Shown one piece after another: positions 9,210 through 18,458 of a DNA stretch of 64,000 nt; the stretch's first letter is position 1; each line of letters opens with the position of its first letter. The DNA lies in contig CAWEOP010000005.1 of the NCBI GenBank assembly GCA_963810755.1, positions 16,778 to 80,777 on the forward strand. Direction: 5' to 3'. The notes below the pieces were generated by a model. The model did not search any database, was not told the origin of the DNA, and saw only the letters and a list, made by a program, of their open reading frames with translations. Both the position numbers and the translations under genes were made by a program. The DNA comes from FEN-1219 sp963810755 (GTDB lineage Bacteria > Pseudomonadota > Gammaproteobacteria > Steroidobacterales > Rariloculaceae).

Positions 9210-10247
9210 TCACGCTCCACCGCTGCCAGCGTTAGCGTGCGATTGCGGCTCGTCCACGACGAAGAACCGGAGCCGCTTGAGCAGCTGCCCCTGAGGCGTC
9301 AGCACGTCCACGGTCCAGGCGCCGCCGGCATCCTGCGGAAACACGTGCTTGCGCGAGTAAGTGCGAAAGCCGGCCGCATTGCCGCCGTGAATCTCCTCGA
9401 CGATATCCTCCGACTCGCGGTTGTGCCGCCATTGAAAGATCACGGTCTGCGCGAGCCCCGTCGGCGCACGGATCGCGGCGAACGCGATCACGCCGCGCTC
9501 GAGATCGCCCCGCGCGAGCGTGCGCACGGGCACGCCGGGCGTCAGCTCCTCGATCGACTGCGTGATGCGCGCCTCGGTCACCGCGAGCCCGGCGGCAGGG
9601 ACCTGCGCGCGAACGGCCCAGAGCAGCGGCGGGACGGCGAGCACGCCTAGCACCCAGGCGAGCTTGAGCGTGCGGCTCTTCAACGAATACAAGGACAACG
9701 GCAGAGTGAGCACGAGCCATACCGCCACTCCGGCGAGCGACACCGGCAACGCAAGCTCGAGCGGCACCCGGAGAACCATCGGCAGCACCACGAGCGCCGC
9801 GAGCCAGCTGCAATACGCGTGGAACAGGAGGCGGCGCGGGGCGCGCGTCGCGACGTAGCGCTCGTACACCGGGTCGATCGTGCTTACCAACGCGGCGCCC
9901 GCCGCGAGCCCCGTGAATGTGAGCTGCCCGGCATCGAGCTGCGTCGCGCCGATCAAGAGCGGCAAGCTGAAGAACAGGAGCTCCTGCTGCAGGGACTGAC
10001 TCACGAAATTCACGACGAAGTTGCCGAGGCGCGGCTTGCGCTTCTCGAGCGCGCGCCGTATTACGGGCTCGATCAAGAGCCACGGCCAGCCGAGCAGCGC
10101 TAGCAGCGCGATCAAGCGCGCGGCGCTGGCGCCGCGCTGCACCATGACGAAGCCGATCCAGCCCGCGAGGAAGCTCGTCAACGGCAGCAGCCATGGGAAG
10201 CGGCTTCCGAGCCGCGCGATGCGCCGGACGCGCCGCTGCCATCCCAT
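9210..10247 (-). CDS. DUF5924/DUF2914 membrane protein
   Basis: A 345-residue protein with six or seven transmembrane segments in the first 210 residues (for example LIALLALLGWPWLLI, LLFFSLPLLIGAT, LAALVVLPMVLRV), the DUF5924 region, then a periplasmic DUF2914-type domain (LARGDLERGVIAFAAIRAP, QWRHN, TVDVLTPQGQLLKRLRF). The conserved FVSQSLQQELLFFSLP motif supports the family. No function is known. The gene is divergent from the DUF1592 gene at 10386. A GGAGGG ribosome-binding site lies just before the ATG. Confidence -1.
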   Translation of the reverse strand: MGWQRRVRRIARLGSRFPWLLPLTSFLAGWIGFVMVQRGASAARLIALLALLGWPWLLIEPVIRRALEKRKPRLGNFVVNFVSQSLQQELLFFSLPLLIGATQLDAGQLTFTGLAAGAALVSTIDPVYERYVATRAPRRLLFHAYCSWLAALVVLPMVLRVPLELALPVSLAGVAVWLVLTLPLSLYSLKSRTLKLAWVLGVLAVPPLLWAVRAQVPAAGLAVTEARITQSIEELTPGVPVRTLARGDLERGVIAFAAIRAPTGLAQTVIFQWRHNRESEDIVEEIHGGNAAGFRTYSRKHVFPQDAGGAWTVDVLTPQGQLLKRLRFFVVDEPQSHANAGSGGA

Positions 10248-10385
10248 CAGACACCCTCCGCTGTGAACGGAGTGCTCGTGGAGCGAAGGCGAATCGAGCG
10301 TTTATGCATGGCGTGTGAGTGGTCCGCGGTCCTTGCGAGTTCCTGAGATTCGGGCGCGTCCGCCCCCAGGGCTATTCTGCTATAA

Positions 10386-12839
10386 ATGCGCGCTATGCAA
10401 CGCCGGCCCTTCATTGTCGGTGCCTCGGCCGCGGCGATTCTGGTAGCGGCCGGTGCTGCGATCTTCGTGACGCACCACACGACGCTTCTGCGCCGCGAGC
10501 CGCAGCTCACGGACGAGCAGTGGAGCGCGCTCAAGGGCTACTGTACCGATTGTCATAGCGCCGCCGAAGCAGCCGGCGACGTGGTGTTCGAAGGCGTTCC
10601 CGCCTCCGCGATTCCCGGCAAACCGCGGGTCTTCGAGGCGGCGGTACGCAAGCTGCGCGGCGGCCTGATGCCGCCGCCCGGCAACCCGCGGCCCGAGCAG
10701 CGTGAGATCGAGGCGTTCGTCGCCGCGACCGAGCACGCGATCGACCGCGGCGCACCGGCGCACGCCGCGGGCCACGTGCCCGTGCAACGGCTGAACCGAA
10801 CCGAGTACGCGGCAAGCGTCAAGGCGCTGCTCGGCGTCGAGATCGATGCGAAGCAATACTTGCCGAACGAGATCGAGGTCGACGGCTTCGACAACATCGC
10901 GGCCGCACTCAGCGTGTCGCCCGCGTTCCTCGAGCAGTACATTGGCGTCGCGCGCAAGGTGGCGCGGCTCGCCGTCGGAGAGGCGACACCGAAGCTGCAG
11001 AGCGCGTACTTTCCGCCGCCGGCGGGCGATCAGGACAACTACGTCGACGGCATGCCGCTCGGCACGCGCGGCGGCACGTCGTTCAGGCACCCGTTCCCCT
11101 CGGACGGCGAGTACCGCTTCACGATCACGGATCTCGACGTCGGGCTCTATCCGCGCGCGCTCGAAACCGAGCAAACGCTCGTGATGCTGCTCGACCGCAA
11201 CGAGGTGTTCCGCGCGAAGCTCGGCGGCAGAGAAGACCTCGCGCTCGTCGACCACGGCGGCGCACCCGCGCGCGCCGAGATCATGCAGCGGTTCGCGAGC
11301 ATTCCGGTGCACGTGACGGCCGGCGTGCACGAGGTGATCGTCACGTTCATCGAGCGTGCGCGCGCATCGACGGACGAACCGATCGCAGGCTTCACGCCGT
11401 ACGGCGGCTTCAGCTTCACGGGGCAAATGCGCGTACCGCGAGTGATCGGCGGCATCGAGGTGAAAGGCCCGTTCGACCCGACCGGCGTATCGCGCACGGT
11501 GAGCCGCGCGAAGCTGTTCGTCTGCGAGCCGGAGACGGCCGACAAGGAACGTGCGTGCGCCGAGCGGATTACCGCGAATCTCGCACGGCGCGCATATCGC
11601 AGGCCCGTGACGAACGACGACGTCGACCGTCTCATGCCGTTCTACGACGCCGGACGCCGCGAAGGCGCAGGGTTCGATTCCGGCGTCGAGCAGATGGTGA
11701 CGGCCGTGCTCGCGAGCCCCGATTTCCTGTATCGCGCGATCGCCCCGCCGCACGCCCCGGCGGGCGCGGAGTCGTTCGAGCTCGACGACCTCGAGCTCGC
11801 ATCGCGCCTGTCGTTCTTCCTGTGGAGTCAGGGTCCCGACGACGAGCTCCTCGAGCTCGCAGCCGCGGGCAAGTTGCACGAGACGAAGCAGCTGCAGGCG
11901 CAGGCAGAACGCATGCTCGCCGATCCGCGGGCAGGCGCGCTCGTCACCAACTTCGCACTCAAGTGGCTCAACGTCGACGAGCTCGAATCCGTGGATCCGG
12001 ACGAGCGCCTGTTCCCGGAATTCAGCGACGAGCTCCGCGCGGACTTCGCGACGGAGATGTCGCTGTTCTTGAAGAGCATCCTGCTCGACGAAAGAGATGT
12101 GCGGGAGCTGCTGACCTCCGACCACACGTTCTTGAACGAGCGGCTCGCGCGCCACTACGGCATCGCGTCGGTGCGCGGCCCGCAGTTCCGGCGCGTGACA
12201 CTCGATAATCCGGTGCGTTTCGGCTTGCTCGGCAAGGGCGCCGTGCTGCTGCGAACGTCGTACGGCGACCGCACGTCGCCGGTGCTGCGCGGCGCTTGGG
12301 TGCTCGACAAGCTCATGGGCACGCCGCCGACGCCGCCGCCGCCGAACGTCGTCACCGATCTCACGACTCCGGTGGGCCAGAAGCCGAAGACGATCCGCGC
12401 GCGGCTAGAGCAGCACCGCGTGAACCAGACCTGCAACGGCTGCCACGGCGTGATCGACCCGTACGGCCTCGCGCTCGAGAACTTCACGGCAACGGGTCAA
12501 TGGCGCGAGTTCGACAGCCTGGCCGACGCGCCGATCGACGCGAGCACCGAGCTGCCCGGCGGCGCCAAGGTGGCAGGGCCCGTTGAGCTGCGCGAGGCGT
12601 TGCTCGCTCGCCCGGATCAGTTCGTTCAGGCGTTGACGCAGAAGCTCATGATGTACGCGGTTGGCCGCGAGCTCGATTACAGCGACATGCCGCAGGTGCG
12701 CGCGATCGTGCGCGCGGCCGAGAACGACGACTATCGCCTCGGGGCGATCGTCTCGGGCATCGTCACGAGCGACGTGTTCCGCCGCCAAGCGCCGGAGCCC
12801 GACAAGGCGCTCACTAGCGCGCAGGCAGCCGCGCGCTGA
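10386..12839 (+). CDS. DUF1592-family c-type cytochrome protein (second copy)
   Basis: An 817-residue paralog of the protein at 2301-4739, with the same domain order. The N-terminus MQRRPFIVGASAAAILVAAG is a signal anchor with paired arginines. The haem motifs are CTDCH (residues 53-57) and CNGCH (about 683-687). Shared landmarks are VQRLNRTEYAASVKALLG, ASRLSFFLWSQGPDDELLEL, FLNERLARHYGI and DPYGLALENFTATGQW. Unlike the first copy it is not in an operon with ankyrin or DUF1552; the nearest DUF1552 partner is 2.4 kb downstream at 15256. Translation may start at 10386 or at the second ATG, 10395; neither has a clear ribosome-binding site. A TATAAA sequence directly overlaps the first ATG. Confidence -1.
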   Translation: MRAMQRRPFIVGASAAAILVAAGAAIFVTHHTTLLRREPQLTDEQWSALKGYCTDCHSAAEAAGDVVFEGVPASAIPGKPRVFEAAVRKLRGGLMPPPGNPRPEQREIEAFVAATEHAIDRGAPAHAAGHVPVQRLNRTEYAASVKALLGVEIDAKQYLPNEIEVDGFDNIAAALSVSPAFLEQYIGVARKVARLAVGEATPKLQSAYFPPPAGDQDNYVDGMPLGTRGGTSFRHPFPSDGEYRFTITDLDVGLYPRALETEQTLVMLLDRNEVFRAKLGGREDLALVDHGGAPARAEIMQRFASIPVHVTAGVHEVIVTFIERARASTDEPIAGFTPYGGFSFTGQMRVPRVIGGIEVKGPFDPTGVSRTVSRAKLFVCEPETADKERACAERITANLARRAYRRPVTNDDVDRLMPFYDAGRREGAGFDSGVEQMVTAVLASPDFLYRAIAPPHAPAGAESFELDDLELASRLSFFLWSQGPDDELLELAAAGKLHETKQLQAQAERMLADPRAGALVTNFALKWLNVDELESVDPDERLFPEFSDELRADFATEMSLFLKSILLDERDVRELLTSDHTFLNERLARHYGIASVRGPQFRRVTLDNPVRFGLLGKGAVLLRTSYGDRTSPVLRGAWVLDKLMGTPPTPPPPNVVTDLTTPVGQKPKTIRARLEQHRVNQTCNGCHGVIDPYGLALENFTATGQWREFDSLADAPIDASTELPGGAKVAGPVELREALLARPDQFVQALTQKLMMYAVGRELDYSDMPQVRAIVRAAENDDYRLGAIVSGIVTSDVFRRQAPEPDKALTSAQAAAR

Positions 12840-12899
12840 GCCTTTTCTCGCCGGGACGCCGCCGACCTCGGCGGTCGGCGTAGAGAAACGCCGCGGACG

Positions 12900-14318
12900 C
12901 TACGGCAACATCGCCGTGATGTTGCGCTTCGGAACCTGCCCCACCGCTATGCGCGTGACTTCGCGCATCCCGAGGATGTCGACGACGGACACGCTGTTCG
13001 AACCTGCGTTCGCGACATACGCACTCTTGCCGTCCGGCGTGAGCGTCACCCAATCCGGCGCGATGCCGACGTCCACGTCGCCGAGCAGCTTCAAGTCCGG
13101 CAGCGAGTAGACATAGACCGAGCTGTTGAGCCGGCTGCAGACGACGAGCCGCGAGTTGTCCGCGGTCACGGCCATCCCGTGCGAGGTGTTGCCGCCCTCG
13201 AGCACGGGCTGCTTGCCGGCCTTGATCTTCGGCAGCTCGATGCGCTTGACCTCCTTGTGCGTCGCGAAGTCGACGACCGCGAAGCCGTTGAAGTCCGTGA
13301 GCTGCGCGAAGGCGATCTTCGTCGAGCCGTCCTTGTTCTGCTCGAACGCCATCGGCCGCACGCCGAGGTCGAAGTTCGTCGTCCACACGGGCTCTTCGGT
13401 TTTCTGGTCGATGACCGTGAAGTTCTTACCCGCCACGGATGCGGCGATCACATAGCGGCCGTCCGGCGTGACGTAAGTGTTGTGCGTGGCGCCGGGCACC
13501 GGGACGCTCTTCGCGCGCGTGAGCGTCAGCGTGTCGATCACGTCGACCGCGCCGTTCTGCTCGCGGATCGCGACGTACACGCGCTTGCCGTCCTTGCTGA
13601 TCGAGATGTTGTTCGGGTGTCCCGTGAGCGGGATGGCCGCGATCACGCGCAGCGTGCGAGCGTCGACCGCATCGAGCGTGCTATCCGCCTCGTTGCTCAC
13701 GTAGATCCGGCTGCCGTCCGGCGCGGCCGCCGCACCGTGACCGACCTCGATGCCGACGATCCTGCCGACCACCTTGTTGGTGGCGGGATCGATGATGTGC
13801 ACGTCGTCGCCCGCGCTGTTCGTCTGGATGATGCGCGCGTGCAGCGCGAGCGGCTTCGCGGCGCTCTGCAGCGTCGCGCCGTTCGCCCATGCCGCGAGGG
13901 TCTGCCACTCGGGGTCGTTCTTCGAAGTCCAGTGCTTGCCGCCGTCGTGATGCGGGTCGCCGCCCGCTTCCTCGGCGAGCGGATGGCGGAGCAGGCGGCT
14001 GTCGTCCGGCTTGCCGGGCACGATGCGGGCGCTCATGAGCGCGAAGTTCGTGCGCGCGTCGGCCTCGCCCCAGGTCGCGGCACCTTCGGGCAGCGGCTGT
14101 AGGCGCATCGGCGTGCCGGAACCGTGACACGAGATACAACGTGCGTTGCCGTCGCGCTTGGTCGTGAGTATCGGTTGCACGCGCGCCTTGAAGAACTCGA
14201 AGTCGAGCGCCGGCGCCGCGGGTTGCGCCCCGGAAGGCGCGGAATTTTGTGCGGTCTGCTGCGCGGCAAGCGGCGCAGCGGCAAGCAGCAGTGTTGCGAG
14301 CACGAGTCGATTCAGCAT
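12900..14318 (-). CDS. Exported c-haem / seven-bladed beta-propeller protein (YncE-like)
   Basis: A 472-residue periplasmic protein. A signal peptide (LVLATLLLAAAPLAAQ) is followed by a cytochrome-like segment with a single haem motif CISCH at residues 61-65, then a C-terminal WD/YVTN-type beta-propeller with repeats such as NKVVGRIVGIEVGHGAAAAP, SKDGKRVYVAIREQN, TPDGRYVIAAS and TPDGKSAYVANAGSNSVSVV. Proteins combining PSD-type cytochrome and YncE propeller domains occur near DUF1592/DUF1552 genes. This one is convergent with the DUF1592 gene ending at 12839, suggesting an electron-transfer or quinoprotein-like role. The GGGGGG ribosome-binding run at 14325-14330 is 6 bases upstream of the ATG. 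Confidence -1.
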   Translation of the reverse strand: MLNRLVLATLLLAAAPLAAQQTAQNSAPSGAQPAAPALDFEFFKARVQPILTTKRDGNARCISCHGSGTPMRLQPLPEGAATWGEADARTNFALMSARIVPGKPDDSRLLRHPLAEEAGGDPHHDGGKHWTSKNDPEWQTLAAWANGATLQSAAKPLALHARIIQTNSAGDDVHIIDPATNKVVGRIVGIEVGHGAAAAPDGSRIYVSNEADSTLDAVDARTLRVIAAIPLTGHPNNISISKDGKRVYVAIREQNGAVDVIDTLTLTRAKSVPVPGATHNTYVTPDGRYVIAASVAGKNFTVIDQKTEEPVWTTNFDLGVRPMAFEQNKDGSTKIAFAQLTDFNGFAVVDFATHKEVKRIELPKIKAGKQPVLEGGNTSHGMAVTADNSRLVVCSRLNSSVYVYSLPDLKLLGDVDVGIAPDWVTLTPDGKSAYVANAGSNSVSVVDILGMREVTRIAVGQVPKRNITAMLP

Positions 14319-14529
14319 GACGTTCCCCCCGTTTCCGTGATCGTCGCTCCGTGAGTATGCGCCCGCCCGGCGTGCGAGCCTAGGGAGCGGAAACCCTCAC
14401 CGAACCGCGGGGTTCGGGCGACGGCGTCCGTCAGCTCGCTCGACCGGCGGGTTAAACTGTCGCGCCTCGAGCCCTTACCCCTGGCGGATCGAGCGTCGCC
14501 CTCGGAGAACTCGCGGACTGGATGCGGAA

Positions 14530-15156
14530 ATGAATGGACGAATGGTTTATCCGTTGTTTTCGACACCTCTGTACGTCAACAACGTGGGGAATTTCGAGAG
14601 ACCGGATCTCAGGTCGCTGAGCTATTCGTCCGAGATTCCTACCGGAGGCACTTACAACTTCCTGAGCTCCGTCGACAAGAACGTCCTCGATCGTCCGGAC
14701 TTCAAGACCGTACACGAAATCGTGATGAAGGAGGTCAACGCCTACGCGAGAGAGATTTTGGGCGTTAGCCGCAACATCGAGTTCTACGTGACCAACTCCT
14801 GGATCAACGTGCACGGGCGCGGCCACTCTGCCGGGCCGCACATCCACATCAATTCGCTGCTCTCGGGCGTGTTGTATTTGAACGTGACGGAAACCACCGG
14901 CGATCTCGTCTTTCATCGGGATGTTCTGAGCCTGATTCCATTCCCGCCGGCGCTCGATCTCGATATGGAGTCGTTCAACATCTACAACTGCAAGAGTTGG
15001 AGCTACAGGCCCAAGACGAACGACATCTGCTTGTTCCCTTCCATCGTGATGCACTCCGCCGACCCGAGCGCGTCAGACGACGAACGATGGTGCTTGGCGT
15101 TCAACGTCTTCGCGAGAGGCGACTTCGGATCGCTGCACAAGCTCAGCATCAAGTAA
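14530..15156 (+). CDS. Putative 2OG-Fe(II) oxygenase (TIGR02466-like)
   Basis: A 208-residue cytoplasmic protein with the outline of the TIGR02466 branch of 2-oxoglutarate/iron(II) oxygenases: YPLFSTPLYVNNVGNFERP at the N-terminus, GPHIHINSLLSGVLYL (candidate metal ligands H104 and H106) and the distal MHSADPS...DDERW (H175, R186 for 2-oxoglutarate). Such enzymes hydroxylate amino-acid side chains or small molecules; the substrate here is unknown. A paralog of exactly the same length (208 residues) lies at 29301-29927, and the two share long identical motifs such as LIPFPPALDLDM and FNIYNCKSW. It sits between two modules without obvious operon partners. Confidence -1.
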   Translation: MNGRMVYPLFSTPLYVNNVGNFERPDLRSLSYSSEIPTGGTYNFLSSVDKNVLDRPDFKTVHEIVMKEVNAYAREILGVSRNIEFYVTNSWINVHGRGHSAGPHIHINSLLSGVLYLNVTETTGDLVFHRDVLSLIPFPPALDLDMESFNIYNCKSWSYRPKTNDICLFPSIVMHSADPSASDDERWCLAFNVFARGDFGSLHKLSIK

Positions 15157-15255
15157 TCTTATTCCGCGCCGCGGAACCTACCAGCCCCCGCCGCAGCGTA
15201 GTATTCTCGCGGGAGCCGGCCCCCCGAGGGCTTGCCGACCAGCAGGAGCAGCGGC

Positions 15256-16605
15256 GTGTATCTGACGAAACGGCATCTGTCCCGTAGGACCGTGCTCAAA
15301 GGCGCGGGCGTCGCCATCGCCTTGCCGCTGCTCGACGCGATGATCCCGGCGGCCACGGCGCTCGCGCAGACGGCTGCCGCGCCGAAGCTGCGCTGCGGCT
15401 TCTTCTATATCCCGCATGGCGCGATCATGTGGAACACGTCGCACGGCAAGGAGATGGACCACTGGACACCGAGCGGCGCGGGCGCGGACTTCCGCTTGAG
15501 CCCGATCTTGGAGCCGCTCGAGAAGTTCAAGCGCTACGTCACGTCGTTCGGCAACCTCGAGAACAAGGCGAACCAGAACTCCGTGCACGCGATCGTGCCA
15601 GCCACGTGGCTCTCCGGCGTGCGGCCCGACAGCAGCGCGACGGGCGCGAGCATGGCGACGACGATCGACCAGATCATCGCGAGCAAGATCGGTCAAGAGA
15701 CCGCACTGCCCTCGCTCGAGGTCGCGTCCGAGACGACGACGCAAGTCGCCGCCTGCCCGGCCGGCGGCGGCTGCTACTACAGCACGACGCTCTCGTTCCG
15801 CAACGCGACGTCGCCGCTGCCGATGGAATTCAACCCGCGCAAAGTCTTTACGCAGCTGTTCGGCGAGGGCGACACGCCGGAGGAGCGCGACGCGATCAAC
15901 CAGCAGACGCGCAGCATCCTGGATCTCATCTCCGAGCGAACGACGGCGCTCCAGAGCAATCTCAGCGCGAGCGATCGCGTGGTGCTCGGCGAATACCTCG
16001 ACACCGTCCGCGAGATCGAGCGCCGCGTGCAGAAGGCGGAGCAGCGCGATCTCTCAGGCGTCACGCTACCCGAGGCGCCGATCGGCGAGCTCGACAAGTT
16101 CGACGAGCAAGTGAAGCTCATGTTCGACCTCGTCGCTCTCGCATACCAGGCGAACCTCACGCGCGTCGCGTCGTACATCATGGTGGCCGAAGGCACGAAT
16201 CGAACGTACAACCACATCGGCGTGTCGGACGCGTTCCACCCGTTGTCGCATCATGCGAACGACAAAGAGCGGCTGCTCAAGCTCGTGAAGATCCAGCGCT
16301 ACCACATGGAGCGGTTCGCGGACTTCCTCGCCAAGATGGCAGCCACTCCCGACGGCGACGGAACGCTGCTCGACCACTCCTTATTTATGTATGGCTCGAA
16401 CATGAGCAACAGCGACCGCCACAACAACTATCCGCTGCCGAACCTCCTCGTCGGCGGCGGCGCCGGCGCGCTCAAGACGGGAGGCCAACACATCGACCTG
16501 CCCGAGCACACGACGCTCACCAATCTGCACCTCACGGTGCTCAACAAGGTGGGGCTCGAGCTCAAGAGCTTCTCGGACAGCACCGGCGAAATCGCCGGCG
16601 TCTGA
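15256..16605 (+). CDS. DUF1552 domain protein, Tat-exported (second copy)
   Basis: A 449-residue DUF1552 protein, paralog of the one at 968-2281. The N-terminus VYLTKRHLSRRTVLKGAG aligns with the Tat signal of the first copy. The start is the GTG at 15256, because AGGAG at 15244-15248 gives a 7-base spacer; the upstream TTG at 15232 would put the ribosome-binding site inside the gene. Landmarks include FFYIPHGAIMWN, NQNSVHAIVPATWLSG and LFMYGSNMSNSDRHNNYP. The next gene (metallo-beta-lactamase fold) starts 11 bases after the stop, so they form an operon. Probable periplasmic partner of a DUF1592 cytochrome; function unproven. Confidence -1.
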   Translation: MYLTKRHLSRRTVLKGAGVAIALPLLDAMIPAATALAQTAAAPKLRCGFFYIPHGAIMWNTSHGKEMDHWTPSGAGADFRLSPILEPLEKFKRYVTSFGNLENKANQNSVHAIVPATWLSGVRPDSSATGASMATTIDQIIASKIGQETALPSLEVASETTTQVAACPAGGGCYYSTTLSFRNATSPLPMEFNPRKVFTQLFGEGDTPEERDAINQQTRSILDLISERTTALQSNLSASDRVVLGEYLDTVREIERRVQKAEQRDLSGVTLPEAPIGELDKFDEQVKLMFDLVALAYQANLTRVASYIMVAEGTNRTYNHIGVSDAFHPLSHHANDKERLLKLVKIQRYHMERFADFLAKMAATPDGDGTLLDHSLFMYGSNMSNSDRHNNYPLPNLLVGGGAGALKTGGQHIDLPEHTTLTNLHLTVLNKVGLELKSFSDSTGEIAGV

Positions 16606-16616
16606 CCCGCACGCGC

Positions 16617-17540
16617 ATGGCGGACCGCCGAACCTTGCTGAAAGGCGCGCTCGGCGCGCTCGCGGGATTGTCGTTGCCGGCCACGCGGCGCGGCTTCGCC
16701 GCGGATGCCCCGGCAGTCACGCAGGTCACGAACCGCGCCGCGCTCGTCTCGGGTGCCGGCGGCAACGTGCTCGTGCTCGACACGGGCGACGGCAGCGTGC
16801 TCGTCGACAGCGGCGCGGCCGCGGCGAGCGACGCGCTGCTCGCGACACTCCGCGGACTGCCTGGCGGGAAGCGCGTCCGCACGCTGTTCAACACGCACTG
16901 GCATCTCGACCAGGTCGGCTCGAACGCCGCGCTCGGACGAGCCGGGGCGGCGATCGTCGCGCACGAGAAAACACGGCTGCATCTCGCGACCGGCTATTAC
17001 CTGCCGGCCGACGACCGCTACGAGCCGCCCGCACCGAAGGAAGCGCAACCGACCGAGAGCATCTACACGACCGGCGAGACGAAGATCGGCATGGAGCGGG
17101 TCGAATACGGCTATTTGCTCGAGGCGCACACCGACGGCGACATCTACGTGTTCTTCCGCGACTCGAACGTGCTCGCGGTCGGCGATGCAGTCTCGCCGGA
17201 ACGCGACCCCGAGCTCGACTGGTTCGGCGGCGGCTGGCTCGGCGGACGCGTGGATTCGCTGAAGACTCTGCTCGGCCTCGGCGACGCGAAGACGAAGATC
17301 GTGCCGAGCTACGGCCCCGTCGTCGACCGCGCGGCGGTGCAGAAGGAGTACGACATGATGCTCAAGCTCTTCGAGAGCTTCGTCGAGCTCGTCCGCAAAG
17401 GCGACAGCGCCGAAGACGTGCTCGCGGCGGGCGTCATGGACGCCACGGGGCGCGCGTGGGCCGATCCGCTGAAGTTCGTGCGCGCGGCCCACAAAGGGAT
17501 GTGGGCGCACCACAATACGCTGTCGCCGGACATCGTGTAG
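16617..17540 (+). CDS. Tat-exported metallo-beta-lactamase-fold hydrolase
   Basis: A 307-residue protein with an N-terminal DRRTLLKGALGALAGLSLP twin-arginine signal and a metallo-beta-lactamase fold: GNVLVLDTGDGSVLVDSGA, metal motif NTHWHLDQVGSN (H-x-H-x-D followed by Q where many members have H), LEAHTDGDIYVFF and NVLAVGDAVSPE. It is likely a periplasmic metal-dependent hydrolase of unknown substrate. The in-frame open reading extends far upstream through the DUF1552 gene, but the ATG at 16617, followed directly by the Tat signal, is clearly the start. It is co-transcribed with DUF1552, 11 bases after its stop. Confidence -1.
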   Translation: MADRRTLLKGALGALAGLSLPATRRGFAADAPAVTQVTNRAALVSGAGGNVLVLDTGDGSVLVDSGAAAASDALLATLRGLPGGKRVRTLFNTHWHLDQVGSNAALGRAGAAIVAHEKTRLHLATGYYLPADDRYEPPAPKEAQPTESIYTTGETKIGMERVEYGYLLEAHTDGDIYVFFRDSNVLAVGDAVSPERDPELDWFGGGWLGGRVDSLKTLLGLGDAKTKIVPSYGPVVDRAAVQKEYDMMLKLFESFVELVRKGDSAEDVLAAGVMDATGRAWADPLKFVRAAHKGMWAHHNTLSPDIV

Positions 17541-17586
17541 CGCGCTCGGCCGCGGGCCGCGCGAGAGCGCCGCGTCGAACCGATCC

Positions 17587-18273
17587 CTACTTGCGCGGCA
17601 CCGCGTTGCCGTAGACCTCGATCTGCGCCACGTCCGACCAGCCGCCGGGGCCGTGGCCGCTCGACGGAAGGAGGTCGACGAACCCGACCTCGTCGACTCT
17701 GCTGAGGTCCGGCTTGTCGACGATGTTGCCGGTCGTGACGAGGCGCTCGTGATCGAGCTTGAGCCAACGCACGCTCGCGATCGAGAACTCCGTAGTGAGC
17801 CAGTCGAGTGGCGCCGCGTCCGTGTGGTCGCCGACGAGCCACGTGCCGTCCGCGAGCTTGATGATCGGCCTCACTTGATGAAAGCCCGACGTCTTCACGT
17901 TCCAGCGAATCCGCGCGAGGCCGGTGAGGTCGACGTAGCGCCCGCTGTCGCGCAGCGCGAGCCCGCAGGGCGTCGTGCAGAGGCCGGTCCAGACGTGCGT
18001 CGGGTTGTTCTCGTCGCCGTCGGCGCCGGTGAGCTGGATCTCCGCGCTCGACGCGCCGTACAGCTTCAGCGCGACGTTCGGCGCCGTGATGCTCGCGGGC
18101 GTGACCGGGTGCTCGCCGCCGCCCGGGATCTGCTTCCACGGCTCTTTGACGAACAGCGGCGGGCGCGTGGCGCGCGGCGCCGGCGCGGCCGCGCCGGGCT
18201 GCGCCGTTTGGGCGGCTGCGGCGGCCGAGAGCATTGCGAGCGCTACGAAGGCTAGGACGCTGCGGGCGCGCAT
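17587..18273 (-). CDS. Secreted protein of unknown function
   Basis: A 228-residue protein with a clear Sec signal (SVLAFVALAMLSAAAAAQ), a proline/alanine-rich linker, then a beta-rich domain (VALKLYGASSAEIQLTGADG, YVDLTGLARIRWNVKTSGF, IIKLADGTWLVGDHTD, VDEVGFVDLLPSSGHGPGGW, AQIEVYGNAV). The pattern resembles carbohydrate-binding jelly-roll domains, but I cannot name the family. Four cysteine-poor strands and a single CTTPC pair (about residues 98-102) suggest one disulfide. Convergent with the metallo-beta-lactamase-fold gene. Confidence -1.
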   Translation of the reverse strand: MRARSVLAFVALAMLSAAAAAQTAQPGAAAPAPRATRPPLFVKEPWKQIPGGGEHPVTPASITAPNVALKLYGASSAEIQLTGADGDENNPTHVWTGLCTTPCGLALRDSGRYVDLTGLARIRWNVKTSGFHQVRPIIKLADGTWLVGDHTDAAPLDWLTTEFSIASVRWLKLDHERLVTTGNIVDKPDLSRVDEVGFVDLLPSSGHGPGGWSDVAQIEVYGNAVPRK

Positions 18274-18458
18274 GAGGAGTCTCCGTTGGCTGCCGACGAC
18301 GCGCGGAGTATAGCTCGCGTTCGCACGTCACAAGGGTGCTCGCAATGCCCCGTGGACGGCGCGACGCCGCGCCTCTATTCTTCGGCGCCGAACAACGAAC
18401 CGCTCCCCGGGGCGACCATGATCAGATCCCGCGTGACCGTCGCGCTGCTCGCCGTCGC

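Noticed and set aside
15429..17540. 703-residue open frame through the DUF1552 and metallo-beta-lactamase genes
   Set aside because: The first 400 codons are an R/A-rich shadow of the DUF1552 gene; only the part from 16617, starting with a Tat signal, is a real protein.
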